Shown here: positions 1-8,902 of the stretch, piece after piece
Numbering within the stretch: the stretch's first letter is position 1
Layout of the letters: every line of letters starts with the position of its first letter
Source of the DNA: Brachymonas sp049977365
Lineage (GTDB): Bacteria > Pseudomonadota > Gammaproteobacteria > Burkholderiales > Burkholderiaceae_C
DNA: 64,000 nucleotides
NCBI RefSeq assembly: GCF_049977365.1
Contig: NZ_JBNGEN010000004.1
Span: 124,001 to 188,000, forward strand
Direction: 5' to 3'
The notes under the pieces: generated by a model
Told to the model about the DNA's origin: nothing
The model's input: only the letters and a program-made list of their open reading frames with translations
Database searches by the model: none
Made by a program: the position numbers and the translations under genes

Positions 1-146
1 TGTGCATGCATCCCACGTCTCTGCTGCTCTGCCTCTGCTGCTTCAGAGGGACGCCTTCCCCATGGAGTGGGCAGAAGGCAAGGGCCATGCGACCGCCATG
101 CACCCGCTGTGCAGGCGCAGCGACAGATGCCGGAACGCCCGGAAGA

Positions 147-1124
147 TCAGCTCCGGCGTTCCTGCAGACCCAGTGCCAGTGCGCGCAGTGCCTGGGCATG
201 GGCGTTGTCGGACAGGTCGGCAATCGCCGCAATGGCACGGTCGGCCTCGGCCGCTGCCACCCCCCGTGCGTCGGCCAGCGAGCCAGTGCTGCGCACGATG
301 GCCACTACCTCGTCGAGCGCCTCCACCGAGCCGTGCTCGATCGCGTGACGGATCACGGCGGCCTGTTCCGCCGGGGCCTTCTGCATGGCAATGATCAGCG
401 GCAGCGTGGTCTTGCCCTCGCGCAGATCGTCGCCCAGATTCTTGCCCATCTCCTCGGCCTGCCCCTCGTAATCGAGCACATCGTCGATGATCTGGAAGGC
501 CGTGCCCAGCGCCTGTCCATAGGTTGCGCAGCACTCCTCGCGCTCGGCGCTGCAGCCCTGCAGCACCGCAGCGATGCGCGTGCAGGCCTCGAACAGCTTG
601 GCCGTCTTGGAGCGGATCACATGCAGATAGTCCTCGGTCGTGAGCGAGGCGTCGTGCATGTTCATGAGCTGCAGCACCTCGCCCTCCGAAATGGTGTTGG
701 TCGCCCCGGCCAGGATCTCCATGACGCGCATGTTCTGCACTTCCACCATCATCTGGAACGAGCGCGAATACAGAAAGTCGCCCACCAGCACGCTCGCCGG
801 ATTGCCGAAGGACACATTGGCCGTCGGCCGACCCCGACGCAGGGTCGACTCATCGACCACGTCGTCATGCAGCAGCGTGGCCGTGTGGATGAACTCCACC
901 ACCGCCGCCAGCAGGTAGTGCTGCTCGCCCTGATAGCCGAGCGCCTTTGCCATCATGAGCAGCAGCGCCGGGCGCAGCCGCTTGCCCCCCGCGCCGATGA
1001 TGTACTGCGACACCTGGCTCACCAGCGGCACCCCCGTGTTCAGCCGCGCGTGGATCACGCGATCCATCGCCTGCATGTCGGGGGCGATCAGGGCGAGGGC
1101 AGACTGTACGTTGGAGGCAGGCAA
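147..1124 (-). CDS. ispB: octaprenyl diphosphate synthase (polyprenyl synthetase)
   Basis: Trans-polyprenyl diphosphate synthase of 325 residues, which elongates farnesyl diphosphate with isopentenyl diphosphate to make the ubiquinone side chain in the cytosol. GGKRLRP is at residues 46-52. The first Asp-rich motif DDVVD is at 87-91 and the second, DDVLD, at 214-218; both bind Mg-diphosphate. Length and motifs fit the IspB/IspA family, and divergence from rplU-rpmA is the classic proteobacterial ispB position. Chain length (C40) is inferred from synteny, not from a visible determinant. Positions 1-146 downstream show no gene I can support. Confidence 0.95.
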   Translation of the reverse strand: MPASNVQSALALIAPDMQAMDRVIHARLNTGVPLVSQVSQYIIGAGGKRLRPALLLMMAKALGYQGEQHYLLAAVVEFIHTATLLHDDVVDESTLRRGRPTANVSFGNPASVLVGDFLYSRSFQMMVEVQNMRVMEILAGATNTISEGEVLQLMNMHDASLTTEDYLHVIRSKTAKLFEACTRIAAVLQGCSAEREECCATYGQALGTAFQIIDDVLDYEGQAEEMGKNLGDDLREGKTTLPLIIAMQKAPAEQAAVIRHAIEHGSVEALDEVVAIVRSTGSLADARGVAAAEADRAIAAIADLSDNAHAQALRALALGLQERRS

Positions 1125-1294
1125 GGTGGAATCCCGTGGTGCGGAAGCGGCCCCGCAGGGCCATGAGGAACAAGGAGACGGAACCCGCCCCCTGCGAAGA
1201 CCTCAAATTATAGAAGCCATGCCCCGCAAAGGTGCCGGGCCCCCGAGCTTGCCCTGTCCCTGATCAGGCCAAAATCCTTTTGTGACAGAAGGAC

Positions 1295-1324
1295 TTGCGT
1301 CTCCGCCAGGGCTCAGGGTAAAAT
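1295..1324 (+). promoter_or_regulatory. candidate sigma-70 promoter of rplU-rpmA
   Basis: TTGCGT at 1295-1300 and TAAAAT at 1319-1324 are separated by 18 bp, about 55 bp upstream of rplU. This is the best -35/-10 pair in the ispB-rplU divergent intergenic region. Pattern match only. Confidence 0.45.
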
Positions 1325-1379
1325 CCCGCTCTTGCCGGAAATTCGTCTGGCAAATTTCATTCATTTGAAGGTTTCAACA

Positions 1380-1691
1380 ATGTACGCAGTCATAAAAACC
1401 GGCGGCAAGCAGTATCGCGTAGCAGCCGGCGACAAGATCAAGGTAGAACAGATTGCTGCGGACGAAGGACAAGAGATCACCATCGATCAGGTGCTGGCCG
1501 TCGGCGACGGCGACAGCCTGAAGGTGGGTACTCCCCTGGTTTCCGGCGCAACCGTGGTAGCCAAGGTGCTCGCCCATGGCAAGCACGACAAGGTCCGCAT
1601 CTTCAAGATGCGCCGCCGCAAGCACTACCAGAAGCGCCAGGGCCATCGCCAGCAGTTCACCGAGCTGGAAATCGCTTCCATCAACGCTTGA
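1380..1691 (+). CDS. rplU: 50S ribosomal protein L21
   Basis: Ribosomal protein L21, 103 residues, beginning MYAVIKTGGKQYRV, the family's typical N-terminus. The basic stretch after residue 70 (RRRKHYQKRQGHRQQ) is the rRNA-binding part. The ATG at 1380 is chosen over an upstream in-frame start because it gives the canonical N-terminus and has GAAGG 8 bp upstream. It is followed 19 bp later by rpmA, the usual L21-L27 operon. Confidence 0.98.
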   Translation: MYAVIKTGGKQYRVAAGDKIKVEQIAADEGQEITIDQVLAVGDGDSLKVGTPLVSGATVVAKVLAHGKHDKVRIFKMRRRKHYQKRQGHRQQFTELEIASINA

Positions 1692-1710
1692 AGCCCAAGG
1701 AGAGTAACTC

Positions 1711-1971
1711 ATGGCACATAAGAAAGGCGGCGGCTCTACGCACAACGGGCGCGATTCCAAGCCCAAGATGCTGGGCGTGAAAGCGTTCGGCGGTGAACAT
1801 ATCAGCGCAGGTTCCATCATCGTGCGCCAGCGTGGTACCCGTTTCCACGCCGGCAACAACGTGGGCATCGGCAAGGACCACACCCTGTTTGCGCTCGTCG
1901 ACGGTCACGTGTCCTTCGTGACGCGCGGCGCGCTCAACAAGCATGTGGTGGACGTGACCCCCGCCGAATAA
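1711..1971 (+). CDS. rpmA: 50S ribosomal protein L27
   Basis: Ribosomal protein L27, 86 residues, beginning MAHKKGGGST. The N-terminal tail reaches the peptidyl-transferase centre in known structures. Its AAGGAGAG ribosome-binding site lies in the short rplU-rpmA gap, so the two are co-transcribed. A strong intrinsic terminator follows at 2034-2068. Confidence 0.98.
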   Translation: MAHKKGGGSTHNGRDSKPKMLGVKAFGGEHISAGSIIVRQRGTRFHAGNNVGIGKDHTLFALVDGHVSFVTRGALNKHVVDVTPAE

Positions 1972-2033
1972 TCCGGCGCGGCAGGTTCGTTCCTCCCTTT
2001 GCCGGCCAGTGCCTTCGGGCGCGGGCCGGCTCG

Positions 2034-2068
2034 CACAAGCCCCGACTGGTTCGGGGCTTGTGCTTTTT
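2034..2068 (+). terminator. rho-independent terminator after rplU-rpmA
   Basis: Perfect 12-bp stem (2034-2045 with 2051-2062, 5-nt loop) followed by five Ts at 2064-2068. It separates the ribosomal protein operon from obgE, so obgE either has its own promoter downstream or depends on read-through. Confidence 0.85.
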
Positions 2069-2145
2069 GCGGGCCCGCACCCGGGCCTGCCCTACAATCG
2101 CACCCATCACCGGGCGGCCCGCAGGCCGATCCACAGGACCCAGGC

Positions 2146-3306
2146 ATGAAATTCGTAGACGAAGCGTTCATCGACATCGCAGCGGGCGACGGCGGCAATG
2201 GCTGCGCTTCGTTCCGCCATGAAAAATACAAGGAATTCGGCGGCCCCGACGGCGGGGACGGCGGACGCGGCGGCCACGTCTGGGCCGTGGCGGATCCCAA
2301 CCTCAACACGCTGGTCGACTACCGCTATGCCCGGCGCTTCGAGGCACGACGCGGCCAGCATGGCATGGGGTCCGACATGTTCGGCGCGGCCGGCGAGGAC
2401 ATCACCCTCAAGATGCCGGTCGGCACCATCGTGAGCGACGCCGAGACGGGCGAAGTGCTGCACGAGCTGCTCGTGCCCAACGAGCCGGTGCTCATGGCCA
2501 AGGGCGGCGATGGCGGCTTTGGCAACCTGCGCTTCAAGAGCGCCATCAACCGAGCCCCCCGGCAGAAGACGCTGGGGCATCCGGGCGAGCGCAGAAGCCT
2601 CAAGCTCGAACTCAAGGTGCTGGCCGATGTGGGGCTGCTCGGCATGCCCAATGCCGGCAAGTCCACCTTCATTGCGGCCGTGAGCAATGCACGGCCCAAG
2701 ATTGCGGACTACCCCTTCACCACCCTGCATCCCAATCTGGGCGTGGTGCGCGTGGGGCCCGAACAGAGCTTTGTCGTGGCCGATGTTCCCGGCCTGATCG
2801 AGGGGGCCGCCGAAGGGGCCGGCCTGGGGCACCAGTTCCTGCGCCATCTCCAGCGCACGCGCCTGCTGCTGCACGTCATCGACATGGCCCCGTTCGACGA
2901 GGGCATCGATCCGGTCGCGCAGGCCCGTGCCATCGTGGGCGAGCTGCGCAAGTACGATGCCGGCCTGTACGCCAAGCCCCGTTGGCTGGTGCTCAACAAG
3001 CTCGACATGGTGCCTGCCGAGGAGCGCGAGGCCCGCATCGCCGATCTGGTGCGTCGCCTGCGCTGGAAAGGTCCGGTGCATGCCATCTCTGCGCTCACGC
3101 GTGAAGGGTGCGAACCGCTCATTCGTGCCATCTACGAGCACATCCATCACGAACAGGTGGCCGAACAGCCGCCGCAGGAGATCGACCCCCGTTTCGTCGA
3201 TCTGGAGGGCGAGGCTCCCGTGGCAGCGCCGGCCAAGTCCCGGGTCAAGCATTCTGCATCTCCCCGGCGGCGCACGGCGGGACGCGGCAAGCCTTCCGCA
3301 TCCTGA
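2146..3306 (+). CDS. obgE: GTPase Obg (ribosome assembly)
   Basis: Obg-family GTPase of 386 residues acting in large-subunit maturation and stress control. The glycine-rich Obg fold occupies about residues 1-158 (FGGPDGGDGGRGG at 31-43). The G domain follows with G1 GMPNAGKST at 166-174, G3 DVPG at 213-216 and G4 NKLD later. A basic, low-complexity tail (PRRRTAGRGK) ends the protein. The ATG at 2146 gives the canonical MKFVDEA start; the frame is open further upstream but that part is not family-like. Order rplU-rpmA-obgE-proB is conserved in Burkholderiales. Confidence 0.97.
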   Translation: MKFVDEAFIDIAAGDGGNGCASFRHEKYKEFGGPDGGDGGRGGHVWAVADPNLNTLVDYRYARRFEARRGQHGMGSDMFGAAGEDITLKMPVGTIVSDAETGEVLHELLVPNEPVLMAKGGDGGFGNLRFKSAINRAPRQKTLGHPGERRSLKLELKVLADVGLLGMPNAGKSTFIAAVSNARPKIADYPFTTLHPNLGVVRVGPEQSFVVADVPGLIEGAAEGAGLGHQFLRHLQRTRLLLHVIDMAPFDEGIDPVAQARAIVGELRKYDAGLYAKPRWLVLNKLDMVPAEEREARIADLVRRLRWKGPVHAISALTREGCEPLIRAIYEHIHHEQVAEQPPQEIDPRFVDLEGEAPVAAPAKSRVKHSASPRRRTAGRGKPSAS

Positions 3307-3390
3307 CCCAGCCGCAGATACCGGGCACGTTCGTGACGTGCCCGCCTGCATTCGTGCCGTCCGTTTTTCCCCTTCCATTTCCTGTCCGAC

Positions 3391-4560
3391 ATGTCTGAAC
3401 TGCTCACCCCCGATCCCCTGCTGGCACGTGACATCCTGCGCCATGCGCGGCGCATCGTGGTCAAGGTGGGCTCCAGCCTGGTCACCAACGAAGGGCGTGG
3501 TCTCGACGAGCAGGCCATTGGCGAATGGTGCCGTCAGCTCGCCGAGCTGCGCCACCAGGGCTTCGAGGTCATCATGGTGTCGAGCGGTGCCGTGGCCGAG
3601 GGCATGAAGCGTCTCGGCTGGGCCAGCCGACCCAAGGAGATCCATGAGCTGCAGGCCGCTGCAGCCGTGGGGCAGATGGGGCTGGCACAGATGTACGAAA
3701 CCAAGCTCCGGGCCAATGGACTCAATTCCGCCCAGGTGCTGCTTACGCACGCCGATCTGGCCGACCGCGAGCGCTATCTCAACGCCCGTTCCACGCTGCT
3801 GACCCTCCTGCATCTGGGAGTGCTGCCCGTCATCAACGAGAACGACACCGTCGTCAACGACGAAATCAAGGTGGGCGACAACGACACCCTGGGAGCACTG
3901 GTCGCCAATCTGGTCGAAGCCGACCTGCTGGTGATTCTGACGGACCAGCGCGGCATGTTCGATGCCGATCCGCGCAAGCATCCCGATGCCCACCTCATCG
4001 CCGTGGGCGAGGCCGGCGATCCGGTGCTCGAGACCATGGCCGGCGGCAGCGGCAGCAGCATCGGCAAGGGCGGCATGCTCACCAAGATTCTGGCTGCCCG
4101 CCGTGCGGCGCGTTCCGGCGCCAGCACGGTCATTGCCTGGGGGCGCGAGCCCGAGGCACTGCTGCGGCTGCTGAAGGGTGAGGTGGTTGGCACCGTGCTC
4201 GTGGCGGCCACCCAGAAGCTCCAGGCCCGCAAGCAGTGGATCGCCGATCACCTGCAGGTGCATGGCTCGGTGCGGATCGATGCAGGGGCCGTGAGCAAGC
4301 TTGTGCATGACGGCAAGAGTCTGCTGCCCATCGGCATGATCGGCGTGGATGGAGAGTTCCGGCGCGGCGAGGTCATCACGATCTGCGATCCCTCAGGCAC
4401 CGAGATTGCCCGTGGACTGGCCAACTACTCCAGCGAGGAAGCACGCCAGCTCTGCCGCCAGCCGTCCAGCCAGATCGAGTCGCTGCTCGGCTACGTGGCC
4501 GAGGCGGAGATGATCCACCGCGACAACCTTGTGCTCTCCGACTGGCACGTGCAGGGCTGA
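3391..4560 (+). CDS. proB: glutamate 5-kinase
   Basis: First enzyme of proline synthesis; phosphorylates glutamate to gamma-glutamyl phosphate in the cytosol. 389 residues: an amino-acid-kinase domain with KVGSS at 25-29 and a conserved INENDTV motif near 148-154, then a C-terminal PUA domain from about residue 285. The length is normal for the two-domain form, in which the kinase domain mediates proline feedback. Downstream of obgE, as in many betaproteobacteria. Confidence 0.97.
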   Translation: MSELLTPDPLLARDILRHARRIVVKVGSSLVTNEGRGLDEQAIGEWCRQLAELRHQGFEVIMVSSGAVAEGMKRLGWASRPKEIHELQAAAAVGQMGLAQMYETKLRANGLNSAQVLLTHADLADRERYLNARSTLLTLLHLGVLPVINENDTVVNDEIKVGDNDTLGALVANLVEADLLVILTDQRGMFDADPRKHPDAHLIAVGEAGDPVLETMAGGSGSSIGKGGMLTKILAARRAARSGASTVIAWGREPEALLRLLKGEVVGTVLVAATQKLQARKQWIADHLQVHGSVRIDAGAVSKLVHDGKSLLPIGMIGVDGEFRRGEVITICDPSGTEIARGLANYSSEEARQLCRQPSSQIESLLGYVAEAEMIHRDNLVLSDWHVQG

Positions 4561-4696
4561 CCGCCGGCTGTTGTGGGCTGTGGGTGGACCACGACGCATC
4601 CAGCCACAGAGCCCTGCAGCGCCTGGAACGGCATCCGGGACTGCAGGCCCTTACTTCCCCAGGGCTGGCGATGGGGAAAAGAAGGAACCGCCCCCT

Positions 4697-5242
4697 TCAC
4701 CAGGACGTGTTGGACCAATAGCGGTTGTGGCCGAAGCGGCGCCGGGCATCGTCGGTGGAGATGGGCGGAGTGGCATCGTCACAGAGGCCATCTTGTGCAA
4801 TGGCAATGGCATAGCGGCTGCGCTCCAGGGCCAAGTCGCTCCAGGCGTCATCGGCTGCTTCCCAGCGCGCAGGGGTGAGGTCGAAGCGATAGCGCTCATA
4901 GGTCCGCACCTGCCACAGGCGGCAGTTGATGCCCTGATAGAAGGCTGACCGCGCGCCCTCCTTGCTGCTGAGCAGCACCACATAGCGCACCACGCCATCC
5001 TGCCCCAGGGTGAGCGAATCCACATCGACCTGCACGGTGATGGCCGAATAGCCGGGCATGGGGACCTTTTCGAGATGCCGTGTCGACAGGGCGGGTGCCG
5101 GTGGCACCGGGCCTTCCTGCCAGTTGCGCTGTGCGGCTTCGGCATCGTAGGCCGGTGCAGCCTGGGCCACGGGAGACAGCAGAACAGTGACCAGGGTGCC
5201 GACCAGAAGGCAGGCACCGGCGAGCGGAGCAATGGGTTTCAT
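4697..5242 (-). CDS. CNP1-like family exported protein
   Basis: 181-residue protein with a Sec signal peptide (hydrophobic segment about 6-28, cleavage likely after AQA). The mature part resembles the CNP1-like family (cryptic neisserial protein 1), typical of betaproteobacteria and of unknown function. The conserved-looking core is the stretch around GVVRYVVLLSS and the C-terminal YWSN. Its ATG overlaps the rppH stop by 4 bp (ATGA), so it is translationally coupled as the second gene of that unit. Probably periplasmic; no catalytic residues recognised. Confidence 0.8.
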   Translation of the reverse strand: MKPIAPLAGACLLVGTLVTVLLSPVAQAAPAYDAEAAQRNWQEGPVPPAPALSTRHLEKVPMPGYSAITVQVDVDSLTLGQDGVVRYVVLLSSKEGARSAFYQGINCRLWQVRTYERYRFDLTPARWEAADDAWSDLALERSRYAIAIAQDGLCDDATPPISTDDARRRFGHNRYWSNTSW

Positions 5243-5961
5243 GGGTGGGCAGTGGGATCGGCCGGGGACGGAGGCATGGCATCGGGGCCCTTGCCGGCGT
5301 GGGAAGGGCGGGCCTGCAGGCTTCCGGTGGGAATGGGGTCGTAGCTTGCGTCAGGTGGCAGGCTGAAGTCGGCCATGTCCACCCCGCGAGCGCCGGGCAT
5401 GCCACGGTTGCGGGCAGACGCCGGAATCTGGATCTCCTGATCCAGACGGGGCTTGTGGTTTGCACGCAGGTAGCGGTTGCGATGGTCGGTGCGCGGCAGA
5501 AAGCGAGCGAGTTCCGTCAGGGCCATCTCGTAGACGCCGCGCTTGAATTCCACCACCACATCGAGCGGCACCCAGTAGTCGTTCCAGCGCCAGGCATCGA
5601 ACTCGGGATGGTCGGTGGCGCGCAGGTCGAGCTCCCAGTCCTGTCCGAGGAGTTGGAGCAGGAACCAGATCTGCTTCTGGCCCTTGTAGTGGCCGCGGGC
5701 TTCGCGGCGGATGTAGCGGTCTGGCACTTCATAGCGCAACCAGTCTCGGGTGCGTGCCACGATCCGCACGTGGTGGGGATGCAGTCCCACCTCCTCGTGC
5801 AGTTCGCGGTACATGGCCTGCTCCGGCGACTCGCCACGGTCGATGCCGCCTTGGGGAAACTGCCAGCTGTGGGTGCGGATACGCTTGCCCCAGAACACCT
5901 GATTCTTGCGGTTGAGCAGAATAATGCCGACATTGGGACGAAAACCTTCCCGGTCGAGCAT
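5239..5961 (-). CDS. rppH: RNA pyrophosphohydrolase (Nudix)
   Basis: Removes pyrophosphate from mRNA 5' ends to trigger RNase E decay. The Nudix box runs from G38 to L60 (GGIDRGE, then REL-HEEVG). The ATG at 5961 gives the canonical MLDREGFRPNVGI start and has GGAG 6 bp upstream; an in-frame TTG at 5973 is less likely. The protein is 240 residues against about 176 in E. coli: roughly 65 extra residues form a Pro/Ala/Ser-rich, probably disordered C-terminal tail. Divergent from proS. Confidence 0.93.
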   Translation of the reverse strand: MLDREGFRPNVGIILLNRKNQVFWGKRIRTHSWQFPQGGIDRGESPEQAMYRELHEEVGLHPHHVRIVARTRDWLRYEVPDRYIRREARGHYKGQKQIWFLLQLLGQDWELDLRATDHPEFDAWRWNDYWVPLDVVVEFKRGVYEMALTELARFLPRTDHRNRYLRANHKPRLDQEIQIPASARNRGMPGARGVDMADFSLPPDASYDPIPTGSLQARPSHAGKGPDAMPPSPADPTAHP

Positions 5962-6217
5962 GATCAACTCCAAATTTTGTCATTGAATCCATTATGCACG
6001 GCAACGGCCTCCTTATCTACGAAAATAGGGGGATGGGACCGAGCCGCCCGCCTGCCCGCCCGAGGTTCGGCCGCTGCAGGGTGCGCCGCCTCCGCTACGG
6101 GCGCTGCCGCGGCTTCTTCCCTTGCTGCACAAGGGGCCTGGCGACATGCGCGTCCGTGTGCGAAGCGAGGCCGGTTCCCGATTCTGATTCTCATTCCACA
6201 AGGCATCACAGATTTCC

Positions 6218-7975
6218 ATGAAAGCTTCCCAGTTTCTGATCACCACCCTTCGAGACGCCCCGGCCGATGCCGAGGTTGTCAGCCACAAGCTCATGATGCG
6301 GGCCGGCTTCATCAAGCGGATGGGGGCGGGCATCTATACCTACATGCCCATGGGGCTGCGGGTGATTCGCAAGGTCGAGGCCATCGTGCGCGAGGAAATG
6401 AACCGCGCCGGCGCCATCGAGATCACCATGCCTGTCGTCCAGCCGGCCGAGCTGTGGCAGGAGACCGGACGCTTCGACAAGATGGGCCCCGAGCTGCTGC
6501 GCATTCAGGATCGCCATGACAACCGCTTCGTGATCCAGCCCACGAGCGAGGAAGTGGTGACCGACATTGCGCGACAGGATCTGCGCAGCTACAAGCAGCT
6601 GCCCAAGAACCTCTACCAGATCCAGACCAAGTTCCGCGACGAGCGCCGTCCGCGCTTCGGCCTGATGCGGGGGCGCGAATTCATCATGAAGGACGCCTAC
6701 AGCTTCGACAAGGATGTCGAAGGCGCCAAGGCCAGCTACCAGAACATGGCGCAGGCCTACCGCCGTGCATTCGACCGCTTTGGTCTGGACTACCGTGCGG
6801 TGGCAGCCGACAGCGGTGCCATCGGGGGCGATCTGAGCGAGGAATTCCAGGTCATCGCCGCCACCGGCGAGGATGCCATCGTCTACTGCCCGACCAGCGC
6901 CTACGCGGCCAACATCGAGAAGGCCGAGGCCCTGGCGCCCACGCAGTCCCGTGCGGCCGCCACCGAACCTCTGGTCGAGGCGCCCACACCCGGCAAGAGT
7001 ACCTGCGCCGATGTGGCGGCCCTGCTGGGAGTGCCCCTGCAGCGCACGGTCAAGTCGCTCGTGCTGGCCACCGATACGCTCGATGACGCCGGCGACATCG
7101 TCGGAGTGGAGGTTTGGCTGCTGCTGCTGCGCGGCGACCATGACATGAATGAGGTCAAGGTCGGCAAGATCCCGGGTCTCGACAAGGGCTTCCGCTTTGC
7201 CACCGAGACCGAGATCGTCGAGCACTTCGGCTGCCGCCCCGGCTATCTGGGGCCGCTGCGTCTGCAGAAGCCGGTGCATCTCGTGGCAGACCGCGAGGTG
7301 GCCGTGATGGCAGACTGGATCTGTGGGGCCAACCAGCCCGATGTCCACCTGACCGGGGTGAACTGGGGCCGCGATCTGCCCGAGCCCGAGCTGGTGGCCG
7401 ATCTGCGCAATGTGGTCGAGGGGGACCTTGCGCCGGACGGCAAGGGCGTGCTGGCCATCGAGCGCGGCATCGAGATCGGCCACATCTTCTACCTCGGCAC
7501 CAAGTACAGCAAGGCCATGAATGCCACCTTCCTCGACGAGAACGGCAAGGCCCGATGCTTCGAGATGGGGTGCTACGGCATCGGAATCACGCGCCTGCCG
7601 GCAGCGGCCATCGAGCAGAACCATGACGAGCGCGGCATGATCTGGCCCGATGCGATTGCCCCCTTCACGGTGGTGATTTGCCCCATCGGCATGGATCGCA
7701 GCGAGGCCGTGCGCACCGAGGCGCTGCGCCTGCACGATGCGCTCCAGGCCGCAGGGGTCGATGTCATGCTCGATGACCGTGGCGAGCGTCCCGGTGTCAT
7801 GTTCGCCGACTGGGAGCTCATCGGGGTGCCGCACCGCGTGGTGCTGTCCGACCGGGGCATTTCCGCGGGCGAGTGCGAGTACCAGCATCGCCGCGATACG
7901 GCCGCCACCAAGGTGCCCCTGCAGGACATCGATGCCTTCCTGAGTGCCCGTGTGGCTGCCGCTGCACAGGCCTGA
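6218..7975 (+). CDS. proS: prolyl-tRNA synthetase
   Basis: Class II aminoacyl-tRNA synthetase of 585 residues (bacterial type). Visible are motif 2 around residues 140-155 (FRDERRPRFG then REFIMKDAYSF), the YbaK-like editing insertion at about 225-390 that clears mischarged Ala-tRNA(Pro), and the C-terminal anticodon-binding domain (VMLDDRGERPGVMFADWELIG). Start ATG is at 6218. The 256-bp divergent gap to rppH holds the promoters of both genes; no clear operator seen. Confidence 0.97.
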   Translation: MKASQFLITTLRDAPADAEVVSHKLMMRAGFIKRMGAGIYTYMPMGLRVIRKVEAIVREEMNRAGAIEITMPVVQPAELWQETGRFDKMGPELLRIQDRHDNRFVIQPTSEEVVTDIARQDLRSYKQLPKNLYQIQTKFRDERRPRFGLMRGREFIMKDAYSFDKDVEGAKASYQNMAQAYRRAFDRFGLDYRAVAADSGAIGGDLSEEFQVIAATGEDAIVYCPTSAYAANIEKAEALAPTQSRAAATEPLVEAPTPGKSTCADVAALLGVPLQRTVKSLVLATDTLDDAGDIVGVEVWLLLLRGDHDMNEVKVGKIPGLDKGFRFATETEIVEHFGCRPGYLGPLRLQKPVHLVADREVAVMADWICGANQPDVHLTGVNWGRDLPEPELVADLRNVVEGDLAPDGKGVLAIERGIEIGHIFYLGTKYSKAMNATFLDENGKARCFEMGCYGIGITRLPAAAIEQNHDERGMIWPDAIAPFTVVICPIGMDRSEAVRTEALRLHDALQAAGVDVMLDDRGERPGVMFADWELIGVPHRVVLSDRGISAGECEYQHRRDTAATKVPLQDIDAFLSARVAAAAQA

Positions 7976-8102
7976 TGGTGCACACCCCGGGGTGCTGCGC
8001 CATCGGCCCGCGCGGCATTCCGGAGTGACTGCAGTACAGCAGTATCATGGCGGGCCCGAGAATATGCACGGCATGCTCCCGTCAGGGGGCAGCCCAGACA
8101 AG

Positions 8103-8783
8103 ATGGTGACACATTCAGCACAGGCAACGGAGTGGAACAAGGAAGAAGGGCTGCTGCCCCGCCGGGCATGGCTCGCGCAGCAGCTGCGCCGCAGCGCAGG
8201 CGTGGTGGCCGGTCTGGCTGGCGCGGGCACGTGGCAGCAGGCCCAGGCCGGTGCCCAGAAGGAGGAGTATCTGGCCGATTCCGTGCGCACGGCCCTGAGC
8301 TCGGCCATTGCCTACAGCGCACCGCCGGTGCCGGTGTTCTTCGATCGCAAAAGCGAAATGGAATACCGCTACTGGCTCACCAGCATGAGCCAGCGCCTCG
8401 GCAACCGCATGATCAACGATTTCACGCGGCAGGAATTTCTGCAGACGGTATGGTATGAGGCCACCCGTGCCGCGCTTGAGGTGTCCCTGGTGCTGGGGCT
8501 CATCCAGGTCGAGAGCAATTTTCGCAAGTTCGCCATTTCCAATGTGGGCGCTCGCGGGCTCATGCAGGTCATGCCGTTCTGGGTGCGTCAGATCGGCGAT
8601 GGCGACGCCGGCAAGCTCTTTCACATGCAGACCAATCTGCGCTTTGGCTGTGTCATCTTGCGCCACTACCTCTACCGCGAGAGCGGCAACATGTACATGG
8701 CGCTCGGTCGCTACAACGGATCGCGTGGCCAACCCCAGTATCCGAATGCCGTCTTCGGAGCCCAGCGACGCTGGGTGTTGTGA
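8103..8783 (+). CDS. lytic transglycosylase, Slt/SLT domain
   Basis: Murein lytic transglycosylase, about 226 residues from the ATG at 8103; ATGs at 8064 and 8073 are also in frame and none has a strong ribosome-binding site. The N-terminal region has a twin-arginine-like export signal (PRRAWL followed by a hydrophobic AGVVAGLAGAG). The SLT core shows the catalytic Glu in QVESNF, then GARGLMQVMPFW and a later ALGRYNGSRG. It follows proS, a recurrent Burkholderiales arrangement. The start codon is the uncertain part. Confidence 0.85.
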   Translation: MVTHSAQATEWNKEEGLLPRRAWLAQQLRRSAGVVAGLAGAGTWQQAQAGAQKEEYLADSVRTALSSAIAYSAPPVPVFFDRKSEMEYRYWLTSMSQRLGNRMINDFTRQEFLQTVWYEATRAALEVSLVLGLIQVESNFRKFAISNVGARGLMQVMPFWVRQIGDGDAGKLFHMQTNLRFGCVILRHYLYRESGNMYMALGRYNGSRGQPQYPNAVFGAQRRWVL

Positions 8784-8854
8784 TTGCGGGGTAGAAGGGG
8801 AGCTGTCTGTGTCCCCTTCTGCGTCCTCGTCTTTCGGGGCACGAAAACAGCCAA

Positions 8855-8870
8855 GCCCCTGAAAAGGGGC
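8855..8870. terminator. short hairpin between convergent genes
   Basis: Six-base-pair stem (8855-8860 with 8865-8870) closed by a GAAA loop, between the transglycosylase and the convergent ETF-QO gene. On the minus strand a TTTT run follows about 9 nt after the stem. Weak terminator candidate. Confidence 0.3.
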
Positions 8871-8902
8871 CTGGATCGTGCACGAGAGGTGCGGCAGCGG
8901 GC

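Noticed and set aside
132..162. Terminator at the end of ispB
   Set aside because: An imperfect GGAACGCC/GGCGTTCC hairpin overlaps the stop codon but no T-run follows on the minus strand.
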